Program-made: the position numbers and the translations under genes
Notes under the pieces: generated by a model
The model's database searches: none
The model's input: the letters and a program-made list of their open reading frames with translations, nothing else
What the model was told of the DNA's origin: nothing
NCBI GenBank assembly: GCA_963724645.1
Contig: CAVRVJ010000010.1
Coordinates: 186,001-250,000, forward strand
From: CAVXSP01 sp963724645
GTDB taxonomy: Bacteria > Acidobacteriota > Vicinamibacteria > Vicinamibacterales > SCN-69-37
DNA length: 64,000 nucleotides
Direction: 5' to 3'
Shown here: in pieces, positions 55,776 to 63,732 of the stretch
How the letters are laid out: every line of letters begins with the position of its first letter
Numbering within the stretch: position 1 is the first letter of the stretch

Positions 55776-56805
55776 CTTCGAGCTGCTCGTACGTGCAATC
55801 CCCAGGCTTCTTGTCGGGACGCCAGCGCAGAAAAATCGCGGCGTGTCGAAAGCGCGAGCCCTGCATGTGGTCGTATTTCACTTCGCACACGCGCTCGATT
55901 CGCAGCGGCTCCCACGACAGATCCTTGCCCGCACTCCATCGGCTCTGACCGCCGGGCATCCGGCCCCCCTCCCCGCTGTGTTCCGTCCACTCGCGCCATG
56001 GATGATCGTCCAGCGCGCGCTCCGCAGCGGCGCGAGATCGCTCGCCAGCTGCTTCCTCACAGCCATCGGAAACGCCGAGGTCACGCCGACATGCTGCAGC
56101 CGCCCCTTCTCGTCGAACAGACCCGAGCAAAAGCGATCCGATCAGCTCGTCCTTCCCCGCCTTGTGCCAGCGAAAGCCCGCGACCACGCAGTCTGCCGTG
56201 CGCGCGTGCTTGACCTTGATCATGGCGCGCTTGCCAGGTTCGTAGGCGACCGACTCCGGCTTGGCCATCACTCCGTCGAGTCCCGCGCCTTCAAAGCGCG
56301 CGAGCCAGTCGACGGCCGTCGCGCGGTCGCGCGTCATCGGCGTCAGATGGATCGGAGGCCGGACGCCGCCGAGCGACTGCTCGAGTCGCGCGCGCCGTTC
56401 CGAAAACGCGACGCCGCGCAAGTCCTGTCCATCGAGCGCAAGGGCATCGAACGCCACGAAGCCCGCCGGAATCTCCTTCGACAACTTCGCCACACGCGAC
56501 GCCGCAGGATGAAGACGCAGCTGAAGCGCCTCGAAGTCGAGCCCGCGCGGCGAGGCAATCACAATCTCTCCGTCGATCACGCACGAATCAGGCAGCCCGG
56601 CGAGGAATGCCTCGTGCAGCTCGGGAAAGTAGCGGTCGAGCGGACGAAGGTCGCGGCTCTGGATGAAGACGTCCGACCCCGAACGGAACACGATGGCGCG
56701 AAAACCGTCCCACTTCGGCTCGAAGAGGAACGTGTCGCCGGACGGAATCTCATCGGCCAGCTTCGCGAGCATCGGTTCGATGGGCGGGTCTATTGGGAAA
56801 GGCAC
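55720..56805 (-). CDS. ATP-dependent DNA ligase (LigD-type ligase domain)
   Basis: This 361-residue ligase seals nicks after adenylation of the Lys in FEPKWDGFRAI (KxDG). Further motifs are SRDLRPLDRYFPEL, VIDGEIVI, FVAFDALAL, EGAGLDGVMAKP and RAMIKVKHARTADCVV. The OB domain includes EVKYDHMQGSRFRHAAIF. Between about 56125 and 56017 another frame (TSAFPMAVRKQLASDLAPLR) fits the family better, so two compensating indels are suspected. Convergent with the polymerase gene, it is a split version of LigD. Confidence 0.91.
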   Translation of the reverse strand: MPFPIDPPIEPMLAKLADEIPSGDTFLFEPKWDGFRAIVFRSGSDVFIQSRDLRPLDRYFPELHEAFLAGLPDSCVIDGEIVIASPRGLDFEALQLRLHPAASRVAKLSKEIPAGFVAFDALALDGQDLRGVAFSERRARLEQSLGGVRPPIHLTPMTRDRATAVDWLARFEGAGLDGVMAKPESVAYEPGKRAMIKVKHARTADCVVAGFRWHKAGKDELIGSLLLGSVRREGAAAACRRDLGVSDGCEEAAGERSRAAAERALDDHPWREWTEHSGEGGRMPGGQSRWSAGKDLSWEPLRIERVCEVKYDHMQGSRFRHAAIFLRWRPDKKPGDCTYEQLEVTAPYELEKVFGVSTPPR

Positions 56806-56838
56806 TGTGGATGCTCGAACGGCACGTGCTTCAAGGGT

Positions 56839-57727
56839 TCATAGACGAAGGGAGTCGATGAGCGCCGACAGCGCGGCCGGCTGCTGCCGCCGGCTCGGGT
56901 AGTACAGAAAATAGCCGGCGAACGGCGGGCACCAATCCTCCAACACGCGCACCAAAGCGCCGCTCGCCAGGTGCGGCGCCGCGTGGTCTTCCATTGTAAA
57001 CGCCAGACCGACGCCGTCGATCGCAGCGTGGATCATCAGCTCCACGTCATCGAGAATGATCGGCCCGTTCACGGCGACGGCGAGCGACCGATGGCCCTTC
57101 TCGAATTCCCATCGGTACTCGCCACCCGTGCCGAGACGGAACTTGAGGCACCGATGGCCCGGCAAGTCGCGCGGTGATTTCGGCTTTGGGTACGACTGGA
57201 AATACGCAGGCGATCCGACGATGGCGGCCCGCTGGTCCCGGGAGACCCTGACCGCAATCATGTCCTGTTCGATGAACTCTCCGAGCCGGATGCCGGCGTC
57301 GAAGCGGGAGGCGACGAGATCGATGCGGCTTTCGAGCGTGGTCGTCACGTCGAGCACGACGTCCGGGTAGTCGCGGACGAACGCGCCGAGTTTGGGGGCG
57401 AGGACGAGGGCCGCTGCCAGCGGCGAGACAGACACCCGCAGGTGGCCGACCGGCCGATCGCGAAGCCCTGCGATTTCATCGAGCCCGGCCCGAATGTCGG
57501 CCATGGCCGGACGCAGCCGCGCCAGGAATTGCTCGCCGGCTTCGGTCGGCGCCACGCTGCGCGTCGTGCGCGCGAGCAAGCGGACGCCCACCCGCTCTTC
57601 CAAGCCTCGCATCGGCATGACTGACGGCCGAGGGAGACACGCCAATGCGTTTGGCGGCCCGGGTAAAGCTGCGCTCCTCAGCGATGGCGAGGAACGCGGA
57701 CAGAAGGCTCAGTTCGTCTCTGACCAT
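56839..57727 (-). CDS. LysR-family transcriptional regulator (frameshift near N-terminus)
   Basis: The winged helix is in the first frame (ELSLLSAFLAIAEERSFTRA, RIGVSPSAVSH). One extra base at about 57621 moves the rest to a second frame beginning MRGLEERVGVRLLARTTRS. The effector domain is complete (GHLRVSVSPLAAALVLAPKL). About 296 residues, standard. It is divergent from an aldo/keto reductase with 89 bp between. A T-N11-A palindrome touches its start codon, as expected for autoregulation and control of the reductase. Confidence 0.9.
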
Positions 57728-57746
57728 TTGTGAATAGTACTCACAA
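57728..57746. promoter_or_regulatory. T-N11-A palindrome, probable LysR operator
   Basis: TTGTGAATAGTACTCACAA has arms TTGTGA and TCACAA around seven bases. It contains a T-N11-A core at 57731-57743, the LysR-type consensus. It lies directly upstream of the regulator start codon and 70 bp before the reductase. Confidence 0.65.
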
Positions 57747-57816
57747 AGCCTTATCGATTTTGCCGTCTACTCAGACCGCTCCCCGGCGGCTACTCTGAAC
57801 GGACAGGAGAAAGACG

Positions 57817-58813
57817 ATGCAGACGCGTCAACTCGGCAAGAGCGGCCTCGAGGTTTCAGCGATGGGCCTTGGTTGCATGGGCATGAGCTTCAGCTACGGT
57901 GTGCCGCAGGATCCGCAGCAGATGATCGCGCTCGTCCGGGCGGCCGTGGGCCGAGGTGTGACCTTCTTCGATACCGCGGAAGTCTACGGCCCCTTTACCA
58001 ACGAAACGCTCGTCGGTGAAGCGCTCGAGCCGTTCCGTGGGCAGGTCGTCATCGCCACGAAGTTCGGGTTTGAAATGAAGCCGGACGGGAGCCCGGGCTT
58101 CGTCGGCCCGAACAGCCAGCCGGCGCATCTCAAGGCTGCGGTCGAGGGATCGCTCAAGCGGCTCCGCGTGGAGACGATCGACCTCCTGTATCAGCACCGC
58201 GTCGATCCAAAGGTGCCGATCGAAGACGTGGCGGGCGCAGTGAAGGACTTGATTCAGGAGGGCAAGGTCAAGCATTTCGGTTTGTCCGAGGCCGGGGCGC
58301 AGACCATCCGGCGCGCGCACGCCGTGCAGCCGCTCACCGCGGTCCAGAGCGAGTACTCGCTGTGGACGCGACAGCATGAACGCGACATCCTGCCGACCCT
58401 CGAGGAACTGGGCATCGGCTTCGTGCCGTTCAGCCCGCTCGGGAAGGGTTTTCTGACTGGCGCGATCGACGAACACACGACGCTCGTCAGCACCGATTTC
58501 CGGAACTCGCTTCCGCGATTTACGCCGGAAGCCCGGAAGGCCAATAAGGCCCTTGTCGATCTGCTGGCCGTGATCGGACAGCGCAAGCAGGCAACGCCCG
58601 CGCAGATCGCGCTCGCCTGGGTGCTCGCCCAGAAGCCGTGGATTGTCCCGATTCCCGGCACGACCAAGACTGCACCGGCTGGAGGAGAATCTCGCCGCGG
58701 CCGACGTCCAGTTGACCGCTGCCGACCTGCGCGAGATCGAAGACGCGACGGCGAAGATCCCGGTGATGGGCGCCCGCTATCCCGAGGCCATCGAAAAGAT
58801 GACCGGTTTGTGA
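57817..58813 (+). CDS. Aldo/keto reductase (frameshift near C-terminus)
   Basis: A cytosolic NADPH-dependent carbonyl reductase of the AKR13/YajO-like group. The catalytic tetrad is intact: Asp in FFDTAEVYG, Tyr in the same motif, Lys in VIATKFGF and His in LLYQHRVDP. The cofactor end is IPGTTKT. An extra G at about 58674 shifts the frame; corrected, it continues HRLEENLAAADVQLTAADLR and ends KMTGL at 58813, which gives exactly 331 residues. ACAGGAGAAAGACG precedes the ATG. It is divergent from LysR and probably its target. Confidence 0.94.
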
Positions 58814-58888
58814 TCGGGAGTTCACTTGCCAAAACCCTCATGCGCCATCGAAACTACGGAAGTACAAGACACCCTTTGGTAATGAAGC

Positions 58889-59419
58889 ATGAATCGTCGC
58901 CCTGGCAACTCCACTCCGGCTGTCGCGGACTGCGTGCGACTCCTCATCGCATTTTGCGCATTGTTGTCTGTCTCATGTTCGCGGCCGCCGGAAGCCCGAC
59001 AGGAACCCGTACCCGCCCCAGGTAGATTGATCCCACCGGCTTGGAAGCCGTCGCTCGAGCAAGTGCAGGACGGTTTGGAGGCTGATCTTGCTGCGAGACC
59101 GAATCAGAGTCAGCAGGCTCTGAACAAGGCCAATCAGAATATCGCCGACCTCGTGGACGCCCAGCTCTTCATCACTTACACCCTGCTTCTCCAGCAATTG
59201 GATGAGAAAGGTCGAAACGCACTTTACACGGAGCAGCAAGACTGGCTTGTCCAGCGCCAGGCCGCAGCGCATGCACACGTTGTTTCGAAAGGCGGCAGCC
59301 TTGGACCGCTGGAGTACGCGACTGCGCTGAGCGACCTCACCAGGAAACGACTCAAAGAACTCGAGACGCGGCTGGCGCAACAATCGGCCATGCCAGACGA
59401 CACGCGCGGAAAAAGGTAA
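58889..59419 (+). CDS. LprI-type (DUF1311) lipoprotein
   Basis: A 176-residue lipoprotein with a hydrophobic leader (CVRLLIAFCALLSVSC, lipobox LSVSC, Cys near residue 30) and a Pro-rich spacer. The LprI-like helical domain follows (QQALNKANQNIADLVDAQLF, GRNALYTEQQDWLVQRQAAA, YATALSDLTRKRLKELETRL). Mycobacterium tuberculosis LprI inhibits lysozyme and other members may protect the wall. The stop is only 5 bp before the chitosanase gene, so the two are almost certainly co-transcribed. Typical DUF1311 Cys pairs are absent. Confidence 0.82.
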   Translation: MNRRPGNSTPAVADCVRLLIAFCALLSVSCSRPPEARQEPVPAPGRLIPPAWKPSLEQVQDGLEADLAARPNQSQQALNKANQNIADLVDAQLFITYTLLLQQLDEKGRNALYTEQQDWLVQRQAAAHAHVVSKGGSLGPLEYATALSDLTRKRLKELETRLAQQSAMPDDTRGKR

Positions 59420-59424
59420 CGACT

Positions 59425-60120
59425 ATGAATCTGACTGCGCTACAGAAAAGGGTCTGCGAACAGGTAGTCAACGCTTTCGAAACCGGCAGCACCGAAGGTG
59501 ACTACGGCGGGCTGGTCATCTTCGCAGACGGTCCGCACGACATACGGCAAATCACCTATGGCCGATCTCAAACGACGGAGTATGGCAATCTCGAAGAGCT
59601 CATTCAAATGTACGTAGATGCCGGCGGGTCCTTCGGCGAGCAACTCCGTCCATTCATTCCGAAAATAGGAGTAACGCCCCTCGTCGATGACAAGAACTTC
59701 AAACAACTGTTGCGTGACGCCGGAAGAAAGGATCCGGTGATGCGGACGGTCCAAGACACGTTCTTCGACAAGCGATACTTTGCGCCCGCCATACATTGGG
59801 GCGATACGAACAGATTCACCCTCGCGCTGTCAGCGCTGACCATCTACGATTCCTTTATCCACAGCGGAACGATCTTTGACTTCCTGCGCAAGCGCTTTTC
59901 CGAGGCACCGCCGGCCAAGGGCGGCGACGAAAAGACATGGATCACGGAATACGTGGACGTGAGGCACGAGTGGCTGGCCACACATCCCAGGCCTGTTCTC
60001 CGAGGCACCGTATATCGCACGCAGTGTTTGAAGGACCAAATCGCACGAGGCAATTGGGATCTCTCACAATTACCCATCATTGCAAACGGGATAGAGGTTT
60101 TTGGAGCGGAACCGGCCTAA
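59425..60120 (+). CDS. GH46-family chitosanase
   Basis: This 231-residue glycoside hydrolase has the family features: LQKRVCEQVVNAFETGSTEG with the proposed general-acid Glu, GDYGGLVIFADGPHDIRQIT with the Asp, YGRSQTTEYGNLEELIQMYV, DPVMRTVQDTFFDKRYFAPA and EWLATHPRPVLRGTVYR. It lacks a signal peptide, unlike most secreted chitosanases. Substrates are chitosan-like or possibly partly deacetylated peptidoglycan. It sits 5 bp after the LprI-type lipoprotein gene with AAAAAGG upstream. Lower GC and A-rich codons than neighbours hint at transfer. Confidence 0.9.
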   Translation: MNLTALQKRVCEQVVNAFETGSTEGDYGGLVIFADGPHDIRQITYGRSQTTEYGNLEELIQMYVDAGGSFGEQLRPFIPKIGVTPLVDDKNFKQLLRDAGRKDPVMRTVQDTFFDKRYFAPAIHWGDTNRFTLALSALTIYDSFIHSGTIFDFLRKRFSEAPPAKGGDEKTWITEYVDVRHEWLATHPRPVLRGTVYRTQCLKDQIARGNWDLSQLPIIANGIEVFGAEPA

Positions 60121-60316
60121 ACGGAGCGGGCTGTCGTCCGTTCAATCTATTTCGGGCGAACTGGTATCAGAACCCGCGGAAGAGCACCCGGCCGGCGCGC
60201 AAATTCCCCCACGCCGGCGGCTATTACCCGCTCCAACCGCGAGGAGTTCGCCACAACGCAGTCCGTCCGTCTGGCACGACCGTCGCATGAGGTATCAGGC
60301 AGTCCGGGAGAACCCC
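60121..60316. other. Intergenic region before the propeller gene
   Basis: No gene is supported in these 196 bp. A frame upstream of the propeller start is open but its composition is not protein-like. CCGGGAG six bases before the ATG at 60317 is a suitable ribosome site. Confidence 0.4.
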
Positions 60317-61333
60317 ATGTCCTCGATACCTCGTCTCATCACCGCTCTGCTCGTGGCCGTCTCGAGCGGCCTCGCGTTCAGCGGGCATCTGGCCGCCGCG
60401 GGGAGTCAGGTGCCCGGTCTGTCGGGCACTCTGGTCATCACCAACAAGACCTCGTCGACGGCGACGCTCATCGACGTTGCCGCCGGCCGGATCCTGTCCA
60501 CCTTGCCAACCGGACAGGGACCGCATGAGGTGGTCCTGACGTCGGACGGCGGAACGGCTGTCATCACGAACTACGGCGGCTCCGAACGAAAGACCTTGAC
60601 GGTCATCGACCTGCCGACCCGAGCCGTGAAGCGCACCATCGATCTGGGAGAGTTCCGCTCGCCGCACGGGGTCGTCATGCTGCCCGGCGACAGGCTCGCC
60701 GCCATCACCGTCGAAGCGAGCCGGCGTGTGCTCCTCGTCGATATTCAGGACGGGGTCGTGATCGACGCGATCCCGACCGGGTTTCCCGGATCGCACATGA
60801 TTGGCGTCACCCGTGACGGCGCACGCGGATTCACCGGCAATATCAGCGCCAGCACCGTCTCGGAGCTCGACCTGAACGCCTGCGTATTCGTCCGAAGTTT
60901 CGATGTGCCGGGAGGACCGGAAGCGATCGACGTCACGCCGGATGGCAAGGAAGTGTGGCTCGGCAGTAACGTGACCGGACTCGTGAGCGTGTTAATCCCG
61001 GCGACGGGTACTCTGATAACGGCCGCCGAAGGCATGCGCTGGCCGTACCGGATGTTCTTCACGCCCGACACGACGATGGTCATCATTCCGGACCCGACGG
61101 CTGATCAGGTCCGGTTCATCGAGCGTGCGACCCGGCGCGAGCTGTCGCGGCTCACGCTGCCTGGCGCCGCCCCACAGGGCATCATCGCCACGCCGGACGG
61201 CCGCTACGCGTTTCTGTCACTCAGCAAGCAGGCGCGCGTGGCGATTCTTGACCTGAAAACCCGGACGATCGCTGGCTATCTCGCGGCGGGCGAGACGCCG
61301 GACGGCGCGGCATACACGACGCGTACGTGGTGA
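60317..61333 (+). CDS. Exported YncE-like beta-propeller protein
   Basis: A 338-residue protein with a signal peptide (PRLITALLVAVSSGLAF) and about seven repeats of the YVTN/YncE type, each with a V-I-D or T-P-D-G turn (TLVITNKTSSTATLIDVA, VVLTSDGGTAVITNYGG, IDVTPDGKEVWLGSNVTG, IIATPDGRYAFLSLSKQ). Such propellers are periplasmic or surface proteins of uncertain role, often binding or quinoprotein-like without cofactor. The start at 60317 is favoured over in-frame codons upstream by the GGGAG site. Confidence 0.88.
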   Translation: MSSIPRLITALLVAVSSGLAFSGHLAAAGSQVPGLSGTLVITNKTSSTATLIDVAAGRILSTLPTGQGPHEVVLTSDGGTAVITNYGGSERKTLTVIDLPTRAVKRTIDLGEFRSPHGVVMLPGDRLAAITVEASRRVLLVDIQDGVVIDAIPTGFPGSHMIGVTRDGARGFTGNISASTVSELDLNACVFVRSFDVPGGPEAIDVTPDGKEVWLGSNVTGLVSVLIPATGTLITAAEGMRWPYRMFFTPDTTMVIIPDPTADQVRFIERATRRELSRLTLPGAAPQGIIATPDGRYAFLSLSKQARVAILDLKTRTIAGYLAAGETPDGAAYTTRTW

Positions 61334-61381
61334 TCCCGATGGCGGACCTAAAGTCCACCCTACGTACCATAGAATAGGGAG

Positions 61382-61882
61382 ATGGAGATAAAGAAGGCCT
61401 TACTCGCCGCCGTTCTCGTGGGTACAGCCGTCGTGGCACTAGCAGCGCAAACCTACGGCGTGACCGTGACGCCGACGAAGAACGTCGACTTCGCCAAGTT
61501 CAAGTCCTACTCGTGGTCCAAGTCGCAGCCCGCGCGCCTCAAGAGGGTGGACGAGCAGATCGTTGCGGCGATCGATCGGGAGCTGAAGGATCTCGGCATG
61601 ACCAAAGCTGCCTCTGGACCTGGAGACGTGCTGGTCAGCTACGCATCCTTACAGCGGACGGATGTCGACGTGAAGGCCAAACCGGACGCGGCTGGAATGA
61701 GGCCCGAGTCTTCAGTAGGGACGCTCGTCGTCAGCCTGCTCGAACCTGGCTCGCGGCGACAGCTCTTACGGATGCGTCTGGACAAACCGATCGACGTCGA
61801 GCCGGCCAAACTCGAAGCGGCCATCAACGCCGGCGTCGCGGAAATGTTCGCCAAATACCCAACGCGACAAGTGAAGAAGTAG
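61382..61882 (+). CDS. DUF4136 domain protein
   Basis: This 166-residue exported protein has a leader KKALLAAVLVGTAVVALAAQ followed by the DUF4136 core: VDFAKFKSYSWSKS, IDRELKDLGMTKA, DVLVSYASLQRTDVDV, SVGTLVVSLLEPGSRRQLL and INAGVAEMFAKYP. The family is small, envelope-associated and functionally unassigned, and is common in Acidobacteria and Proteobacteria. AATAGGGAG precedes the ATG. Confidence 0.9.
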   Translation: MEIKKALLAAVLVGTAVVALAAQTYGVTVTPTKNVDFAKFKSYSWSKSQPARLKRVDEQIVAAIDRELKDLGMTKAASGPGDVLVSYASLQRTDVDVKAKPDAAGMRPESSVGTLVVSLLEPGSRRQLLRMRLDKPIDVEPAKLEAAINAGVAEMFAKYPTRQVKK

Positions 61883-61931
61883 CGCACGGTCGCGCCCACG
61901 CGCGGCCAGCAGAATCCCCGAGTCCTCGAGA

Positions 61932-61970
61932 ACCGCCACGTGAACCGGGTGGCGGTCTTTGTGTTTCGTC
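61932..61970 (+). terminator. Rho-independent terminator after DUF4136 gene
   Basis: An 8-bp perfect stem ACCGCCAC (61932-61939) and GTGGCGGT (61949-61956) with a 9-nt loop is followed by CTTTGTGTTT. It lies 50 bp after the DUF4136 stop and before the oxidase gene. Confidence 0.7.
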
Positions 61971-61995
61971 CCGGCGGGTCAGGCCATCGTGGTCT

Positions 61996-63207
61996 ATGAT
62001 CCGCCGCGTGAATACGAACCGCCGCGAATTCTTCCAGTTCCTGGCCGCTTCTACTGTGCTCACGCCGTCGGTGCGCGCGCTCGCGCAGCAACTTGCGGTG
62101 TCGCACGACCAGCCAGGCGTGATCATGAGCGCCAAAGAGGCGCTGCAGGTGATGGACTTCGAGGAAGCCGCGCGCCGCGCGCTCCCGCCAGCTCACTGGG
62201 GCTTCCTGGCCAGCGGCGTGGACGACGACCTGACGCTGCGCGCGAACGTTGAGGCCTTCAGACACATCGGCCTCAAGCCGCGGCGACTCGTGGACGTGTC
62301 CAGGCCTGACCTGAGTACGGACGTGTTCGGCGGACGGTGGGAAACGCCGCTCTTCATATGCCCCGTCAGCGGACAGCGCGCATTTCATCCGCAGGGTGAG
62401 ATGGCAACGGCCGCGGCCGCGAAAGCGACGCGGCACCAGATGATCCTCTCGAACGTCACAACGTTTTCGGTCGAGGATGTGGCGAAGACTCTCGGACAGC
62501 CGCCGTGGCAGCAGCTCTACATGCCGCTCAAGTGGGACGAGACGGAGAAGATGGTCAGGCGCATCGAGGATGCGGGCGTTCCTGTACCTCGTCTGGACGG
62601 TCGATCTGCTGGCCGGCCGCAACACGCCGACGATGACGCGCTTCGCACGCCAGGACACGCGCGACTGCGTCGCGTGTCACAAGAACGGTGCCGGCACGCC
62701 GGTGCCTGGGTTCCGGCCGATGTACGAGGGGCTCGGCCTCGAAGGGCGTACAACCCGCCGGATGCGACGTGGGCCACCTTCGATCGGTTGAAGAAGCTGA
62801 CGAAGATGAAAGTGATGCTCAAGGGGATTGACAGCGCCGAGGACGCGCAGCTCGCGCTGCAGCACGGCGTGGACGGCCTTGTCGTGTCCAACCACGGCGG
62901 ACGCGCGACGGAAACGCTGCGCGCGACCATCGACTGCCTGCCTGAAGTCGTGGAAGCCGTGCGTGGACGAGTGCCGGTGTTCCTCGATGGCGGCGTCCGC
63001 CACGGTACCGATATCTACAAGGCGCTCGCGTCGGGAGCGCGAGGTGTCGGTATCGGGCGACCGTACATCTGGGGCTTGTCCGCATTCGGCCAGGAAGGCA
63101 TCGAGCGGGTGCTCGAGATCCTGCGCGCCGAACTCACGATGACCATGAAGCAGATGGGAACGCCGACGGTGAGAGACATCACCCTGGCCCGGGTCGTCCG
63201 CGCCTAG
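61996..63207 (+). CDS. Tat-exported FMN alpha-hydroxy-acid oxidase with CxxCH motif (two compensating indels)
   Basis: A 403-residue flavoenzyme like lactate 2-monooxygenase or glycolate oxidase. The N-terminus has a Tat motif (NTNRREFFQFLAAS). The TIM barrel shows the FMN site GFLASGVDDDLTLRANVEAF, FICPVSGQRAFHPQGEM, LSNVTTFSVEDVA, GVDGLVVSNHGGRATETL with the active His, and FLDGGVRHGTDIYKALASGA. From about 62586 to 62750 the neighbouring frame fits the family (VWTVDLLAGRNTPTMTRF, DTRDCVACHKNGAG), so two indels are likely. The CVACH at 62666-62680 is a c-type heme motif, odd for this family. Confidence 0.88.
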   Translation: MIRRVNTNRREFFQFLAASTVLTPSVRALAQQLAVSHDQPGVIMSAKEALQVMDFEEAARRALPPAHWGFLASGVDDDLTLRANVEAFRHIGLKPRRLVDVSRPDLSTDVFGGRWETPLFICPVSGQRAFHPQGEMATAAAAKATRHQMILSNVTTFSVEDVAKTLGQPPWQQLYMPLKWDETEKMVRRIEDAGVPVPRLDGRSAGRPQHADDDALRTPGHARLRRVSQERCRHAGAWVPADVRGARPRRAYNPPDATWATFDRLKKLTKMKVMLKGIDSAEDAQLALQHGVDGLVVSNHGGRATETLRATIDCLPEVVEAVRGRVPVFLDGGVRHGTDIYKALASGARGVGIGRPYIWGLSAFGQEGIERVLEILRAELTMTMKQMGTPTVRDITLARVVRA

Positions 63208-63308
63208 CGCCGTTCTCACTTTCTCGTAGCAGGAAACCGCCTCCAACCGCGAGCATTCCGGCGCGTTTGGCAGGATTGCCCGCTACAGGAAAGTGAGAAC
63301 GGCACTAG
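63204..63308. repeat. Hairpin repeat element, copy A
   Basis: The ends CTAGCGCCGTTCTCACTTTC and GAAAGTGAGAACGGCACTAG are complementary with one mismatch. The inner sequence pairs further (TCGTAGC / GCTAC). The left end overlaps the oxidase stop codon. About 80% identical, same orientation, to copy B at 63616-63710. Confidence 0.85.
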
Positions 63309-63389
63309 CTGGTCTGTCTTAGAGAAGCACCGCCTTCGGCCTTCGAGCGCGGCCCTTATGTCGCGTCGGCGACCTCGCTAAGGCTGTCG

Positions 63390-63551
63390 TTATTGATGCC
63401 TCGTCAGGAGGAAGTAGATCACGTAGAACCAGCTGCACGCGCCGTGGATGATCGCCCAAAGCACCGAGTGCCAGAGCGACCAGGAGATCGTGATCGCCAG
63501 GGCGCTTCCAAAGCCGATGCCGGTTGACGCCGCCGTTCCCGTTGTGCTCAT
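63390..63551 (-). CDS. Small membrane protein (53 residues)
   Basis: The ATG at 63551 gives STTGTAASTGIGFGSALAIT followed by WSLWHSVLWAIIHGACSWFY and VIYFLLTRHQ, one or two helices after a flexible polar start. Similar small proteins with G-x-A-x-x-x-SW-S-x-H-x-x-LWAI-x-HG occur in many bacteria without an assigned role. It is flanked by the two hairpin repeats, so repeat insertion on both sides may have isolated it. Confidence 0.65.
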   Translation of the reverse strand: MSTTGTAASTGIGFGSALAITISWSLWHSVLWAIIHGACSWFYVIYFLLTRHQ

Positions 63552-63615
63552 AAAAGGCGTGAGCGTACCGCTGAGGATGCCACGAACCCCCAAAGGTCAC
63601 AAGCGTCCCGCTGCA

Positions 63616-63710
63616 ACCGTTCTCACTTCCTCGTAGCACGAAGCCGCCCCCCAACCGGGAGCATGCCGGCGGGACTTGGCAAGATTGCCGCAACAGGGAA
63701 ATGAGAACGG
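63616..63710. repeat. Hairpin repeat element, copy B
   Basis: CCGTTCTCACTTCC at the left pairs with GGGAAATGAGAACGG at the right. The body (TCGTAGCACGAAGCCGCC, CCAACCGGGAGCATGCCGGC) follows copy A closely, with substitutions. It lies between the small membrane protein gene and tyrS. Confidence 0.8.
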
Positions 63711-63732
63711 CTCCAGCCGAGGCGAATGCTCC

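Noticed and set aside
10724..63207. Programmed ribosomal frameshifting as a general explanation of the frame breaks
   Set aside because: The breaks occur in unrelated genes without shared slippery sites or stimulatory structures, in both directions.
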